Positions 51,398 through 59,839 of a stretch of 64,000 nt of DNA are shown here, in pieces (the stretch's first letter is position 1; the number at the start of each line of letters is the position of its first letter). Made by a program: the position numbers and the translations under genes. Source of the stretch: Methylobacterium sp. E-066 (GTDB taxonomy: Bacteria > Pseudomonadota > Alphaproteobacteria > Rhizobiales > Beijerinckiaceae); the NCBI RefSeq assembly GCF_022829635.1, contig NZ_JAKSYO010000150.1, positions 38,974-102,973 of the forward strand. The letters are read 5' to 3'. The notes under the pieces are model-generated. The model made no database searches and had not been told where the DNA came from. It was given only the letters and a program-made list of their open reading frames with translations.

Positions 51398-52066
51398 CTA
51401 CTCCCGTCGCAGCAGCGCGGCGACCTCCGCCTCCTCGGCCGGCGTCAGCGTCCGGACCGGTGCGGCCGGCCGGCGGCGCGAAAGACGCCAGATCCCGAAG
51501 CCGCCGAGCAGGACCGCCAGGATCGGTGTCAGCCACAGCAGCAGCGTGTGCAGGGCGAAGACCGGCCGCAGCAGCACGAACTCGCCGTAGCGGTCGACGA
51601 CATAGCGCAGCACCGCCGGATCGGTGTCGCCCTTCTGCAGGCGCTCGCGCACGATCACGCGCAGGTCCTTGGCCAGCGGCGCGTCGGAATCGTCGATCGA
51701 CTGGTTCTGGCAGACGAGGCAGCGCAATTCCGAGGAAATCTCCCGGGCGCGGTGCTCCAGCACCGGATCCTTCAGCACCTCGTCGGGCTGGACGGCGTGG
51801 GCCGGGGCAGCGAACGCGAGGGCGGCGAGGAGCGCGAAGACGAGGCGGCCGCGCGCGCCCCCTCCCCCCTCTGCGGGGGAGGGTACCCTGCGCAGCAGGG
51901 GGGGAGAGGGGCAGCGCGACGGTAGAGGATGGGACTCCCGGCGCGACTTCTCCGGATACCGCGCTCCCCTCTCCCGACCCGGCCTGACGGCCGGCCCACC
52001 CTCCCCCGCAGAGGGGGGAGGGACTGCGCGGCGGGCGATGGCGCCCAAGGTCATGACCCAAGCCAT
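51398..52066 (-). CDS. ccmH: cytochrome c maturation protein CcmH with repeat-derived N-terminal extension
   Basis: 222 aa from ATG 52066, which overlaps the ccmF stop (ATGA). The functional part begins with a signal segment (RLVFALLAALAFAAPAHA) and the thiol-redox motif LRCLVCQNQSIDDSDAPLA, then a transmembrane helix near the end (TLLLWLTPILAVLLGGF). It reduces apocytochrome c for haem ligation in the periplasm. Family length is about 150. The extra 70 or so residues come from a palindromic repeat read in frame, and no start codon lies between repeat and signal, so the extension seems to be translated. Confidence 0.88.
   Translation of the reverse strand: MAWVMTLGAIARRAVPPPSAGEGGPAVRPGRERGARYPEKSRRESHPLPSRCPSPPLLRRVPSPAEGGGGARGRLVFALLAALAFAAPAHAVQPDEVLKDPVLEHRAREISSELRCLVCQNQSIDDSDAPLAKDLRVIVRERLQKGDTDPAVLRYVVDRYGEFVLLRPVFALHTLLLWLTPILAVLLGGFGIWRLSRRRPAAPVRTLTPAEEAEVAALLRRE
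51859..52022. repeat. palindromic repeat inserted in ccmH
   Basis: Perfect 25-bp inverted arms at 51859-51883 and 51998-52022 (core CCCTCCCCCCTCTGCGGGGG), with further nested pairing (GGGAGAGGGG against CCCCTCTCCC). The whole element lies inside the open reading frame of ccmH. Related GC-rich palindromes occur at 61764-61857 and 63716-63915. Confidence 0.85.
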
Positions 52067-54072
52067 CACTCGGCCGGCACCGCGGCCGCGTTTGGCATCG
52101 CCCGAGCCCGCGCCTTGGCCGGGACGCCAACGCGCATCCGGCGGTCGGTGAGCGACAGGCCGCCGCCCAGCGCCATGACCACGGCGCCGAGCCAGATCAT
52201 CAGCACCAGCGGCTTGTAGTAGAGGCGCACGCCGACACCGCCGTCCTGGCCGATCTCGCCGAGGCTGGCATAGACCTGGCTCGCCCCGATGGTCAGCAGG
52301 CCCGATTCCGTCACCGACATCTTGCGGCTCGGGTAGAAGCGCTTGCCGGTCTCGACATGGCCGACCTCGTCGCCGGAGCGCGTGCGGATCGTCAGGAAGG
52401 CAGCGGCCTCCTCGTAGTTCGGGCCGGCGCGGGGCGCGACTCGATCAAGGGTCGCGGTGTAGGGGCCGGACGTGAGGGTCTGGCCGGGCTTGAGCGTCGC
52501 CAGCCCCTCGGTGGCCCACCCTTGCGCGGCGATGCCGATCACCACCACGCCGACGCCGGCATGGGCGAGCGCGGTCCCCCAGGCCGAGCGTGGCAGGCCG
52601 ATGGCCCGACGCCCGATCTGGCCGAGGTCGCGGGTCCGGCTGGACCCAAAACCCCGGGCTCGGGAGACGATCTCCAGGACCGAGCCGATCAGCAGGTAGG
52701 CGCCGAGCCCGATCCCGACCGGCGCCATCACGGGGCCGCCCCAGGTCAGGGCCAGGACCGCGAAGCCAACCACCAGGGCGACGGCGAGCGCCGCGAACAG
52801 GCGCTGCGAGGCGGCGAGCACGTCCCCGCGCTTCCAGGCGAGTGCCTGGCCGAACGGGACGATCAGCAGGAGCGGGATCGCCAGGGGGATGAAGGTGGCG
52901 TTGAAGAAGGGCGGCCCGACCGTGATCTTTTCCCCGGTCAGCATCTCCAGGAGGAGCGGGTAGAGCGTCCCCACCAGCACCGTGGCGCAGGCGGCCACGA
53001 GGAACAGGTTGTTGAGGACGAGGGCGCCCTCCCGGGAGATCGGGGCGAACAGGCCGCCCTGGCGCAGCAGCGGCGCCCGCCAGGCGAACAGCGTCAGCGA
53101 GCCGCCGATGAACAGGATCAGGATCGCCAGGATGAAGACGCCGCGGGTCGGGTCGGTGGCGAAGGAATGCACCGACGTGATCACCCCGGAGCGGACCAGG
53201 AAGGTGCCGATCAGCGATAGGGAGAAGGTCAGGATGGCGAGCAGCACCGTCCAGACCTTCAGGGCGTCGCGCTTCTCCATCACCACGGTGGAGTGAAGCA
53301 GCGCCGTGCCGGCGATCCAGGGCATCAGGGAGGCGTTCTCGACCGGATCCCAGAACCACCAGCCGCCCCAGCCGAGCTCGTAATAGGCCCAGTACGAGCC
53401 CATCGCGATGCCCAGCGTCAGGAACGACCAGGCTGCCAGGGTCCAGGGCCGCACGGCCCGCGCCCAGACCGCGTCGATCCGCCCGTCGATCAGGGCGGCG
53501 ACCGCGAAGGCGAAGCTGATCGAGAAGCCGACATAGCCGATGTAGAGGAGCGGCGGGTGGATCGCGAGGCCGACATCCTGCAGCAGCGGGTTGAGGTCGT
53601 TGCCCTCCAGGGGCGCCGGCACCACGCGGCTGAACGGGTTCGAGGTCGTGATGATGAACAGCACGAACACGAAGGTGATCAGGCCCTGCACGCCCAGCGT
53701 GTTGGCGCGCAGCCGCGGCGGCACGGAATTCTTGGCCGCCGCCACGCAGGCGCCGAACAGGGTCAGGATCAGGACCCACAGGAGCATCGAGCCCTCGTGG
53801 TTCCCCCAGACGCCGGAGAACTTGTAGATCAGCGGCTTCTGGGTGTGCGAGTTCTCGACCACGTTCTGGACCGAGAAGTCCGAGGTGACGTGCGCCCAGG
53901 TCAGCGCCGCGAAGGCGAAGAGCACGCACGCGAAGGCGCCGAGCGCCGCCTGCGAGGCGACCTGGCGCAGGGCCGGGTCGCCCGAGCGCGCCGCCCAGAC
54001 CGGCATCACCATCTGGACGAGGGAGATCGCCAGCGCGAGCGCGAGCGCGAAATGGCCGGTCTCGACGATCAT
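52066..54072 (-). CDS. ccmF: haem lyase subunit CcmF
   Basis: 668 aa integral membrane protein with about 15 helices. It receives haem from CcmE and ligates it to apocytochrome c. The WWD haem-handling motif is WGGWWFWDPVENASLMPW; conserved histidines occur in WGNHEG and IHPPLLYIGYVG. The C-terminal periplasmic domain carries GPYTATLDRVAPR and RFYPSRKMSVTE. It lies between ccmE (9 bp upstream) and ccmH (4-bp overlap). Confidence 0.97.
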   Translation of the reverse strand: MIVETGHFALALALAISLVQMVMPVWAARSGDPALRQVASQAALGAFACVLFAFAALTWAHVTSDFSVQNVVENSHTQKPLIYKFSGVWGNHEGSMLLWVLILTLFGACVAAAKNSVPPRLRANTLGVQGLITFVFVLFIITTSNPFSRVVPAPLEGNDLNPLLQDVGLAIHPPLLYIGYVGFSISFAFAVAALIDGRIDAVWARAVRPWTLAAWSFLTLGIAMGSYWAYYELGWGGWWFWDPVENASLMPWIAGTALLHSTVVMEKRDALKVWTVLLAILTFSLSLIGTFLVRSGVITSVHSFATDPTRGVFILAILILFIGGSLTLFAWRAPLLRQGGLFAPISREGALVLNNLFLVAACATVLVGTLYPLLLEMLTGEKITVGPPFFNATFIPLAIPLLLIVPFGQALAWKRGDVLAASQRLFAALAVALVVGFAVLALTWGGPVMAPVGIGLGAYLLIGSVLEIVSRARGFGSSRTRDLGQIGRRAIGLPRSAWGTALAHAGVGVVVIGIAAQGWATEGLATLKPGQTLTSGPYTATLDRVAPRAGPNYEEAAAFLTIRTRSGDEVGHVETGKRFYPSRKMSVTESGLLTIGASQVYASLGEIGQDGGVGVRLYYKPLVLMIWLGAVVMALGGGLSLTDRRMRVGVPAKARARAMPNAAAVPAE

Positions 54073-54081
54073 CCGGTTTCC

Positions 54082-54591
54082 TTACCGCTCGCTGCGGGGG
54101 CCGAGGGTGCCGCCGTTGGAGGCGGTCGCGGGCTGCTGCGGCCCGCCACCCTTGCTGCCGCCCTCCTGCCAGCGCCCCTGCGCCTTCAGGGCGTCGGCGA
54201 CCTCGCGGGGCATGTACGATTCGTCGTGCTTGGCGAGCACGGTGTCGGCGCGGAACCGACCGCCCGGCTCGAGCATGCCCTCGGCCACGACGCCCTGCCC
54301 CTCGCGGAACAGGTCGGGCAGCAGGCCCTTGTACTGGACCTCGACGGTGGCGTTGGTGTCGGTGACGGTGAAATCCACCGTCTGGTCCGGCCCGCGCCGG
54401 AGCGAGCCGTCCTTGACCAGCCCACCGAGGCGCAGGCGGGTGCCGGGGGCGATGCCCTGCTGGGCGATGTCGGTGGGCGAGCGGAAGAACACGATCGAGC
54501 CGCTCATGGCGAACAGGATCAGCCCCACGGCGAGCGCCAGGACGCTGCCGCAGGCGGCGATCAGGATCAGGCGGCGGCTCTTGCGCGTCAC
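54082..54591 (-). CDS. ccmE: haem chaperone CcmE
   Basis: 169 aa from GTG 54591 with GGAAGAG upstream. An N-terminal anchor (LILIAACGSVLALAVGLILF) precedes an OB-fold; the haem-binding histidine is in KHDESYMP near residue 126. The flexible C-terminal tail is Gly/Pro-rich. It carries haem in the periplasm to CcmF. ccmF follows after 9 bp. Confidence 0.96.
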   Translation of the reverse strand: MTRKSRRLILIAACGSVLALAVGLILFAMSGSIVFFRSPTDIAQQGIAPGTRLRLGGLVKDGSLRRGPDQTVDFTVTDTNATVEVQYKGLLPDLFREGQGVVAEGMLEPGGRFRADTVLAKHDESYMPREVADALKAQGRWQEGGSKGGGPQQPATASNGGTLGPRSER

Positions 54592-54728
54592 GTCTCTTCC
54601 ACCCCGGGTCCGTCGGGCTTGTGCCCGTTCAGACCTAAACCGTTCTCATTCTAGCCTTGCAGGGTGTCGGCCGGGTGAGCGCGCCGGTCAAGGGCGTGAA
54701 GCAGGACCGATTGTCGTACGAACGGTTC

Positions 54729-56216
54729 TCAGGGATTGGATTTGGGGGCCAGATCGAGTTCCCGGGCGAGCCCGTCGAGGCGGCTCACCGCCTCGGAATT
54801 GGCGGCGAGCGCCATCCGGGCGCGGTCGAGGGCCTTGATCGCCTGATCGCGCTCGCCGAGGGCGCTGTAGGAGCGCACGAGCCGCAGCCACTCGTCCGGC
54901 GTGCCGCCCCGGGCCGTGAGACGCCGGTCGAGGCCGTCGACCATGCCGCGGATCGCGACGTCGCGCTCGGCTGGCGACATCGCCTGCATGGTCGCGGCGG
55001 CCGATTCGGTGTCCGAGCGGGGCGCGGGCCCCGCCATGGGACCAGGCGCCGCCGGTTGGGCCGGGGCGCCGGGATCGAGACCCAGGATGCGGGCGCCCGC
55101 CTCGACCTGGGCGAGCCCCTGCGGGTCGCCGGCCAGCGCCACCCGGGCCCGGGCCAGGGCGGCGACCGCCTCATCGCGCTCGCCGAGCACCGCGCGGGAC
55201 CGGGTCAGCCTCAACCATTCGTCGGGGGTGCCGCCGCCGGCCTTGAGCCGGGCATCGAGCCCGTCGACCATGCCGCGGATCGCCGCCTGCTGCTCGGCCG
55301 GAATTTTCTGGGCTGTCGGAGGAGCGGTGGGGGGCGCCGGCTCGCCCTTGAGCCGGGCGAGGTTCTGCCGGACCAGTCCGAGCCAGGGCGCGTCGGCCGG
55401 GCTCGCGGCCTCCAGGGCGCTGAGCTGGCGGATCGCCTCGCCGGTATCGCCGGCCTGCTCGGCCGCGCGCGAGAGATAGAAGCGCGGCTTGGCGGCGCTC
55501 GCATCCTTGGCCTGCGCCTTTTCGAACAGGGCCTTGGCTTCGGGCGAGACGGTGCCTTCGCCCGAAGCCGTCAGGGCCTCGCCCCAATCGGCCAGGGTGT
55601 CGGCGGTCTCGCCCTTCAGCCGGGCGATGTTGGCGAAGGCGCGGGCCGCGTCGTCGAACCGGCCGGTGCGCATGTAGACCGGGGCGAGCACGGCCCAGCC
55701 GCGGGCGTCGTTCGGATCGCGAGCGAGGCGCGCCTCGATCTGGCCGACCGCCTTCATCAGGTCCTCGGTGCCCCCCCGGGCGGCCTGCCGGTCGGCATCG
55801 GTCTGCGCCGGCAGTTCCGGAGAGCCGTAGAGCCCGTAGGCGATCAGCGCGACCAGCGGGATCGTGGACAGCGCGAAGGCGGAGGCCGCCCGGCGCCGGC
55901 GCAGCCGCGGCTCGGCCGGGCGCGCGGCCTCGTCCGCGACGGCATCCGACGCGTCGTGCCGGGCCTCGCGGCTCGCCCGCAGCAGCCGGCGGCCGGCCTC
56001 GGCGCGGGCGGTCTCGGCCTCGTCCGGGGCGATCAGGCCGCGCTCCTGGTCGCGGGCGATCTCGGCGACCTGGTCCTCGTAGAACGCGGTCTCGGTATCG
56101 ATGCCGGAGCCGCCCGCCTCGCCGGCCGGAACGGCCGTGCGCCGCGACATCGGCCAGAGCAGGCCGAGCACGCAAGCCGCGGTCATACCCGCCAGGATGA
56201 ACCAGATCGCCGTCAT
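54729..56216 (-). CDS. ccmI: cytochrome c maturation protein CcmI with TPR domain
   Basis: 495 aa. Two N-terminal transmembrane helices flank a cytoplasmic loop (WFILAGMTAACVLGLLWP at the start; the second before residue 150), followed by a periplasmic TPR domain that chaperones apocytochromes c. The C-terminal 200 residues hold a duplicated block: the pattern AIRGMVDGLD, then TPDEWLRL, LGER, and ALAR/ALDRAR occurs twice, about 54735-54985 and 55090-55310. This is longer than many CcmI proteins. First gene of ccmIEFH; 137 bp separate it from ccmE. Confidence 0.93.
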   Translation of the reverse strand: MTAIWFILAGMTAACVLGLLWPMSRRTAVPAGEAGGSGIDTETAFYEDQVAEIARDQERGLIAPDEAETARAEAGRRLLRASREARHDASDAVADEAARPAEPRLRRRRAASAFALSTIPLVALIAYGLYGSPELPAQTDADRQAARGGTEDLMKAVGQIEARLARDPNDARGWAVLAPVYMRTGRFDDAARAFANIARLKGETADTLADWGEALTASGEGTVSPEAKALFEKAQAKDASAAKPRFYLSRAAEQAGDTGEAIRQLSALEAASPADAPWLGLVRQNLARLKGEPAPPTAPPTAQKIPAEQQAAIRGMVDGLDARLKAGGGTPDEWLRLTRSRAVLGERDEAVAALARARVALAGDPQGLAQVEAGARILGLDPGAPAQPAAPGPMAGPAPRSDTESAAATMQAMSPAERDVAIRGMVDGLDRRLTARGGTPDEWLRLVRSYSALGERDQAIKALDRARMALAANSEAVSRLDGLARELDLAPKSNP

Positions 56217-56350
56217 CGAAACTCGGAAACTCTACCGTGGCCCAGTCGGGAAAGGCCTAACACGATAGGCCGCAGGAAGGATTGATCGCTTCGCCGCTCA
56301 TCCCGGTCGGCGCGAGACTTCGATTGCGGGCCCGGCCCCGCAAAAGCAAT

Positions 56351-56372
56351 AAAAAACCCCGCTCGGGCGGGG
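56351..56372 (-). terminator. intrinsic terminator for the minus-strand small gene
   Basis: On the minus strand CCCCGC-CCGA-GCGGGG forms a 6-bp stem followed by six T residues. It ends the transcript of the gene at 56407-56580 and precedes the ccmI promoter region. Confidence 0.85.
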
Positions 56373-56406
56373 TCTTCGAACGTCGCAGCTTCAGACATCG
56401 CCGCGA

Positions 56407-56580
56407 TCAGTCACGCTTGCCGCCATCTGCCCGGCGCCCCGCGCGAAGACGGTCCAGTTGCTTCACGGCCCGCTCGCGATCCCGGACCGACGTGTCGGCA
56501 TCGCGTGTCCGGACACCATCGAAGACGCGGTCGCTGACGTAATGATCGTCGCTGCGCGGATGCCGCAGGGTGGTGGTCAT
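56407..56580 (-). CDS. 57-aa hydrophilic protein of unknown function
   Basis: ATG 56580 with an ideal GGAGG upstream. The protein is very charged (HPRSDDHYVSDRVFDGVRTR, then RDRERAVKQLDRLRAGRR), with no membrane segment or known domain. A clear terminator follows the stop. It sits 38 bp downstream of the hypothetical gene at 56619-57155 on the same strand and may be its partner, perhaps as an antitoxin-like or regulatory small protein (speculation). Confidence 0.6.
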   Translation of the reverse strand: MTTTLRHPRSDDHYVSDRVFDGVRTRDADTSVRDRERAVKQLDRLRAGRRADGGKRD

Positions 56581-56618
56581 GGCATCCTCCTGAACGACCG
56601 ATATCCTCCACACGGATC

Positions 56619-57155
56619 TCAGACTGTCAACGCGCGGCTCAGGAGCCAAAACCTTCGGCCCCACAGATCCGTTCCGGTCTCCATGACCGCATAGCCTTCA
56701 TCCTCCAGCGTTCGTGTCAGCAAGACATCTTTCCGCAGTGCCTTCTCGGGCGGATTGCGAGACTTCGTGACGCGGTAGATCACCGTCGGCCGTACATGAG
56801 CGACGAGCGCTCTTAGACAAGCCGAGACGATCGGCATGATCAGGGGCCGACACGCATCGGGTAGGTAGGGCCGTGCGTAGGTCCGATCCTGCGTTTCATA
56901 GGTCGGCGTATCATCCGACAGGCTGACGACCAGGATCGTGAATGAGAATTCATGGAATGAAGCGATGTGCAGGCGCGGCAAGGTTGCCTGCGTGTATGTC
57001 AGCCTTGCTTCGACCTGAACCAGCCTGTCGCTGACATCGCAATAAGCGACCGGCACGAGAACCACGTGCGCCATGTCGCCCTCGGCTTCGATGCTGAATG
57101 AGGCCGGTATCCCCGAGATGAGGGAGACGAACGCCAAGATCTGATTCCACTGCAC
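56619..57155 (-). CDS. hypothetical protein in a lower-GC island
   Basis: 178 aa from GTG 57155; ATG 57074 (SIEAEGDMAHVV) is an alternative with GAGGG just upstream. A possible N-terminal hydrophobic stretch (ILAFVSLISGIPASFSI) precedes a mixed alpha/beta body (AYCDVSDRLVQVEARLTYTQ, then HEFSFTILVVSLSDD) and a basic C-terminal part (YRVTKSRNPPEKALRKDVLL). No family is recognised. Codon use is less GC-biased than its neighbours, which suggests acquisition by transfer together with the 57-aa gene. Confidence 0.6.
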   Translation of the reverse strand: MQWNQILAFVSLISGIPASFSIEAEGDMAHVVLVPVAYCDVSDRLVQVEARLTYTQATLPRLHIASFHEFSFTILVVSLSDDTPTYETQDRTYARPYLPDACRPLIMPIVSACLRALVAHVRPTVIYRVTKSRNPPEKALRKDVLLTRTLEDEGYAVMETGTDLWGRRFWLLSRALTV

Positions 57156-57242
57156 AGCCTACGCGGCAAGCTTTGCGGCACTGTCAGACCTGAAGATTGC
57201 CGGCGTCAACACGGCCGCCTTTGCCGCCCGACCTGAATTCCA

Positions 57243-58679
57243 TCAATGGCTGGCCGCGCCCACGGGCGCATCACCCGGCACTTCGAGGACAGCCCGCAGG
57301 CCGCCGAGACTCGCCTGCTCCAGGGTGAAGCGCCCCCGGTACAGGGTGGCGAGATCCGCCACGATGGAGAGGCCGAGCCCGGAGCCGGGCTTCGATTCGT
57401 CCAGGCGCCGGCCGCGGCCGAGCACCGCCTGGCGGGCCTCCGGGGGCAGGCCCGGGCCGTCATCCTCGATGGCGACCACGAGGTGGGGATAATCGTGCTT
57501 GGCCACGGCCTCGGCCCGGATCGCCACCCGGCCGTGGGCCCATTTTGAGGCGTTGTCGACGAGGTTGCCGACCATCTCCTCGAAATCCTGGCGCTCGCCC
57601 CGGAAGCGCAGGCCCGGGGGAACATGGACGTCGTAGGCGATGTCCTTGTCCCGGTAGATTTTTCCGAACGTGCGCACGAGGCCGGCCAGGGCCGGCTCGA
57701 CCTCCGTCGAGGTGCCCAGCGTACCGGCGAGCGCCGCGGCCCGGGCGCGGTCGAGATGATAATTCACCTGATCGCGCATCACCGCCGCCTGCTCGCGGAT
57801 TTTTTGGGACAGCTCCTCGGGGGCGTCCGAGGCGCCGACCTCGTTGACGATGATCGAGAGCGGCGTCTTGAGCGCGTGGGCGAGGTTGCCGACCTGGGTT
57901 CGGGCGCGCTCCAGGATCTCCCGGTTGGTCTCGATCAGAAGGTTCACCTCGCCGGTGAGCGGGGCGATGTCGCGCGGATAGGTGCCGGTGATGCGGTCGG
58001 CCTCGCCGCGGCGCACGGCACCGAGCGCGGCGCGCATCTTCTTCAGGGGCGCGAGACCGAACCGGATCTGCAAGAGCGTGGTGATCGCCAGCGACAGGCC
58101 GAGCAGCCCGAACGTGATGGTCAGCGAGTTCCGGAACCGGTCGACATCGTTGACGATCTCGTCGGCGGGTCCGGCGACCCGCACGGTGTAGCGGCCCTCC
58201 TCGCCGAGATCGACGTCGCGCTCCATGATGCGCAGCAGCCGCCCGTCCTGGGCCTTGCCGTAGCCCTGGCGGATCTGCCCGACCCCGACCTTGCCGTCGG
58301 AATCGGTGGCCGGCCCCAGCGGCACGCCGACCAGCGAGCGGGAGGTGCGCAGGTCCCGGGGCTTCGCGTCGGGCTTGCCGACCTGCCAGTACCATCCGGA
58401 CAGGGGCAGGTCGAAGCGCGGATCGCCGAGCGAGAAGGTCCGGCTCTCGGGATCGTTGGGCGAGACCAGATCGGTGGCGAGGTTGTTGGTGAAGACCAGG
58501 AGCCGGCTGTCGAAGGCGCGCTCGGTGTTCTCCCGGTACAGGGTCGTGAGGATCCAGGCGGCGATCAGCAGGATCGCCGAACTCGACAGGAACGCCGACA
58601 CGGCAAGCCGCACCGCGATCGAGCGACGGCGCAGGGAAAAGAGACCGATCAGGGTTTTCATCGGTGCAACCGCACTCAC
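57243..58679 (-). CDS. membrane sensor histidine kinase
   Basis: 478 aa from GTG 58679, overlapping the PrpF-like stop; ATG 58661 is also possible. Two transmembrane helices (residues about 25-47 and 184-205) enclose a periplasmic sensor domain with WYWQVG. HAMP-like linker, then an H-box NLAHALKTPLSII with His268, N-box VGNLVDNASKWA, G1 EDDGPGLPP and G2 GSGLGLSIV. It resembles the FeuQ/PhoQ group. Partner is the OmpR-type regulator at 59836-60513. Ligand unknown. Confidence 0.92.
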   Translation of the reverse strand: MSAVAPMKTLIGLFSLRRRSIAVRLAVSAFLSSSAILLIAAWILTTLYRENTERAFDSRLLVFTNNLATDLVSPNDPESRTFSLGDPRFDLPLSGWYWQVGKPDAKPRDLRTSRSLVGVPLGPATDSDGKVGVGQIRQGYGKAQDGRLLRIMERDVDLGEEGRYTVRVAGPADEIVNDVDRFRNSLTITFGLLGLSLAITTLLQIRFGLAPLKKMRAALGAVRRGEADRITGTYPRDIAPLTGEVNLLIETNREILERARTQVGNLAHALKTPLSIIVNEVGASDAPEELSQKIREQAAVMRDQVNYHLDRARAAALAGTLGTSTEVEPALAGLVRTFGKIYRDKDIAYDVHVPPGLRFRGERQDFEEMVGNLVDNASKWAHGRVAIRAEAVAKHDYPHLVVAIEDDGPGLPPEARQAVLGRGRRLDESKPGSGLGLSIVADLATLYRGRFTLEQASLGGLRAVLEVPGDAPVGAASH

Positions 58680-59839
58680 CCGGGCGTCACCGCATCATAG
58701 AACACCTCACCCCGCATCAGCGGCCGCGCGGTGCGGAAGAACGAGCCGCGCTCCGCCCGCCATCCGGCGCCGTCCCGCGTCACGGCGGCGTCGGCGGTGA
58801 GGATGCCCGACGGCATGCCGACCCGCAGGGCCGCGTCACCGGTCGGATGCGCAGCCTCGTGGACCAGGCTGCCCTCGATCCGGGCGGCCACCGCGAGACA
58901 CAGGGTGGCGGTGAGCGGCAGGGCCTGGTGCGGCACGCCGTTCGAGATCACCCGGGCGGTCAGGTCGACGTCCCCGGCGCGGATCGCGGCCCCGGACAGG
59001 CTGGAGGAATCCTGCGGCGGCGCGACCAGGCCCACGAAGGGCACGTGGACGATCCGCGCTGCGGCCTCGATGTCGGGGGCGATGCCCATCGCCACGGAGG
59101 CGGCCAGGCGGATCCGCGCCAGCCGGTCGAGAAGCCCGGGCACCGCCTCCAGGGCGGCGGGCAATTCGGTGCCGGTGAGGCCCAGATCAGCGGCGCGGAC
59201 GAACACGCAGGCATTGGCCGCGTCCACCAGCGAGGCCTCGATCGGCCCGAGCCCCGGCACGTCGAGGGTCTGCCGGACGGCGCCGGTGGGGAGCAGCCGT
59301 CCGGTGGTGGCGCCGCCCGGATCGACGAAGTCGAGGCGGATCGGCGCGCCCGTGCCGGTGACGCCGGGGATCGCCAGGTCGCCGCGATAGACGGCGCGGC
59401 CGCCCCGGACCTCGAAGGCGGCCTCGATGCGCTTGCGGGTATTGGTGTTGAAGATCCGCAAGCACACCGGGCCGTCGGCGGCCTCCACCAGCCCCTCGTC
59501 CACCGCGAAGGGGCCCACCGCCGAAAGCATGTTGCCGCAATTGCCGGACAGGTCGACCCGCCCCTCGCGGACCACCACCTGCACGAAGGTGTAGTCGATA
59601 TCGGCATCCGGCCGCGTCGAGGGCTCGACGATGCAGATCTTCGAGACCGAGGAGACGCCCCCGCCCATGCCGTTGAGCTGGCGCCCGAACGGGTCGGGGC
59701 TGTCCATGGCCGACAGGAAGGCGGATTCCCAGGCGGCGATGTCCCCGGGCACGTCCTGCCGGCGCAGCATCAGCGCCTTGCTGGTGCCGCCGCGCATGAA
59801 CACGGCCCGCAGCGTGCCGGGGCTGGGCAAACCCGTCAC
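58676..59839 (-). CDS. PrpF-like (2-methylaconitate isomerase / 4-oxalomesaconate tautomerase family) protein
   Basis: 387 aa from GTG 59839. PrpF-family motifs: AVFMRGGTSKALMLR at the N-terminus, LNGMGGGVSSVSKICIV, and DLSGNCGNMLSAVGPFAV with the conserved Cys, all typical of the diaminopimelate-epimerase fold isomerases. The substrate should be a tricarboxylic or methylaconitate-like acid. It overlaps both neighbours by 4 bp: the response regulator upstream and the histidine kinase downstream. No prpC, acnD or gallate genes are adjacent. Confidence 0.88.
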   Translation of the reverse strand: MTGLPSPGTLRAVFMRGGTSKALMLRRQDVPGDIAAWESAFLSAMDSPDPFGRQLNGMGGGVSSVSKICIVEPSTRPDADIDYTFVQVVVREGRVDLSGNCGNMLSAVGPFAVDEGLVEAADGPVCLRIFNTNTRKRIEAAFEVRGGRAVYRGDLAIPGVTGTGAPIRLDFVDPGGATTGRLLPTGAVRQTLDVPGLGPIEASLVDAANACVFVRAADLGLTGTELPAALEAVPGLLDRLARIRLAASVAMGIAPDIEAAARIVHVPFVGLVAPPQDSSSLSGAAIRAGDVDLTARVISNGVPHQALPLTATLCLAVAARIEGSLVHEAAHPTGDAALRVGMPSGILTADAAVTRDGAGWRAERGSFFRTARPLMRGEVFYDAVTPG

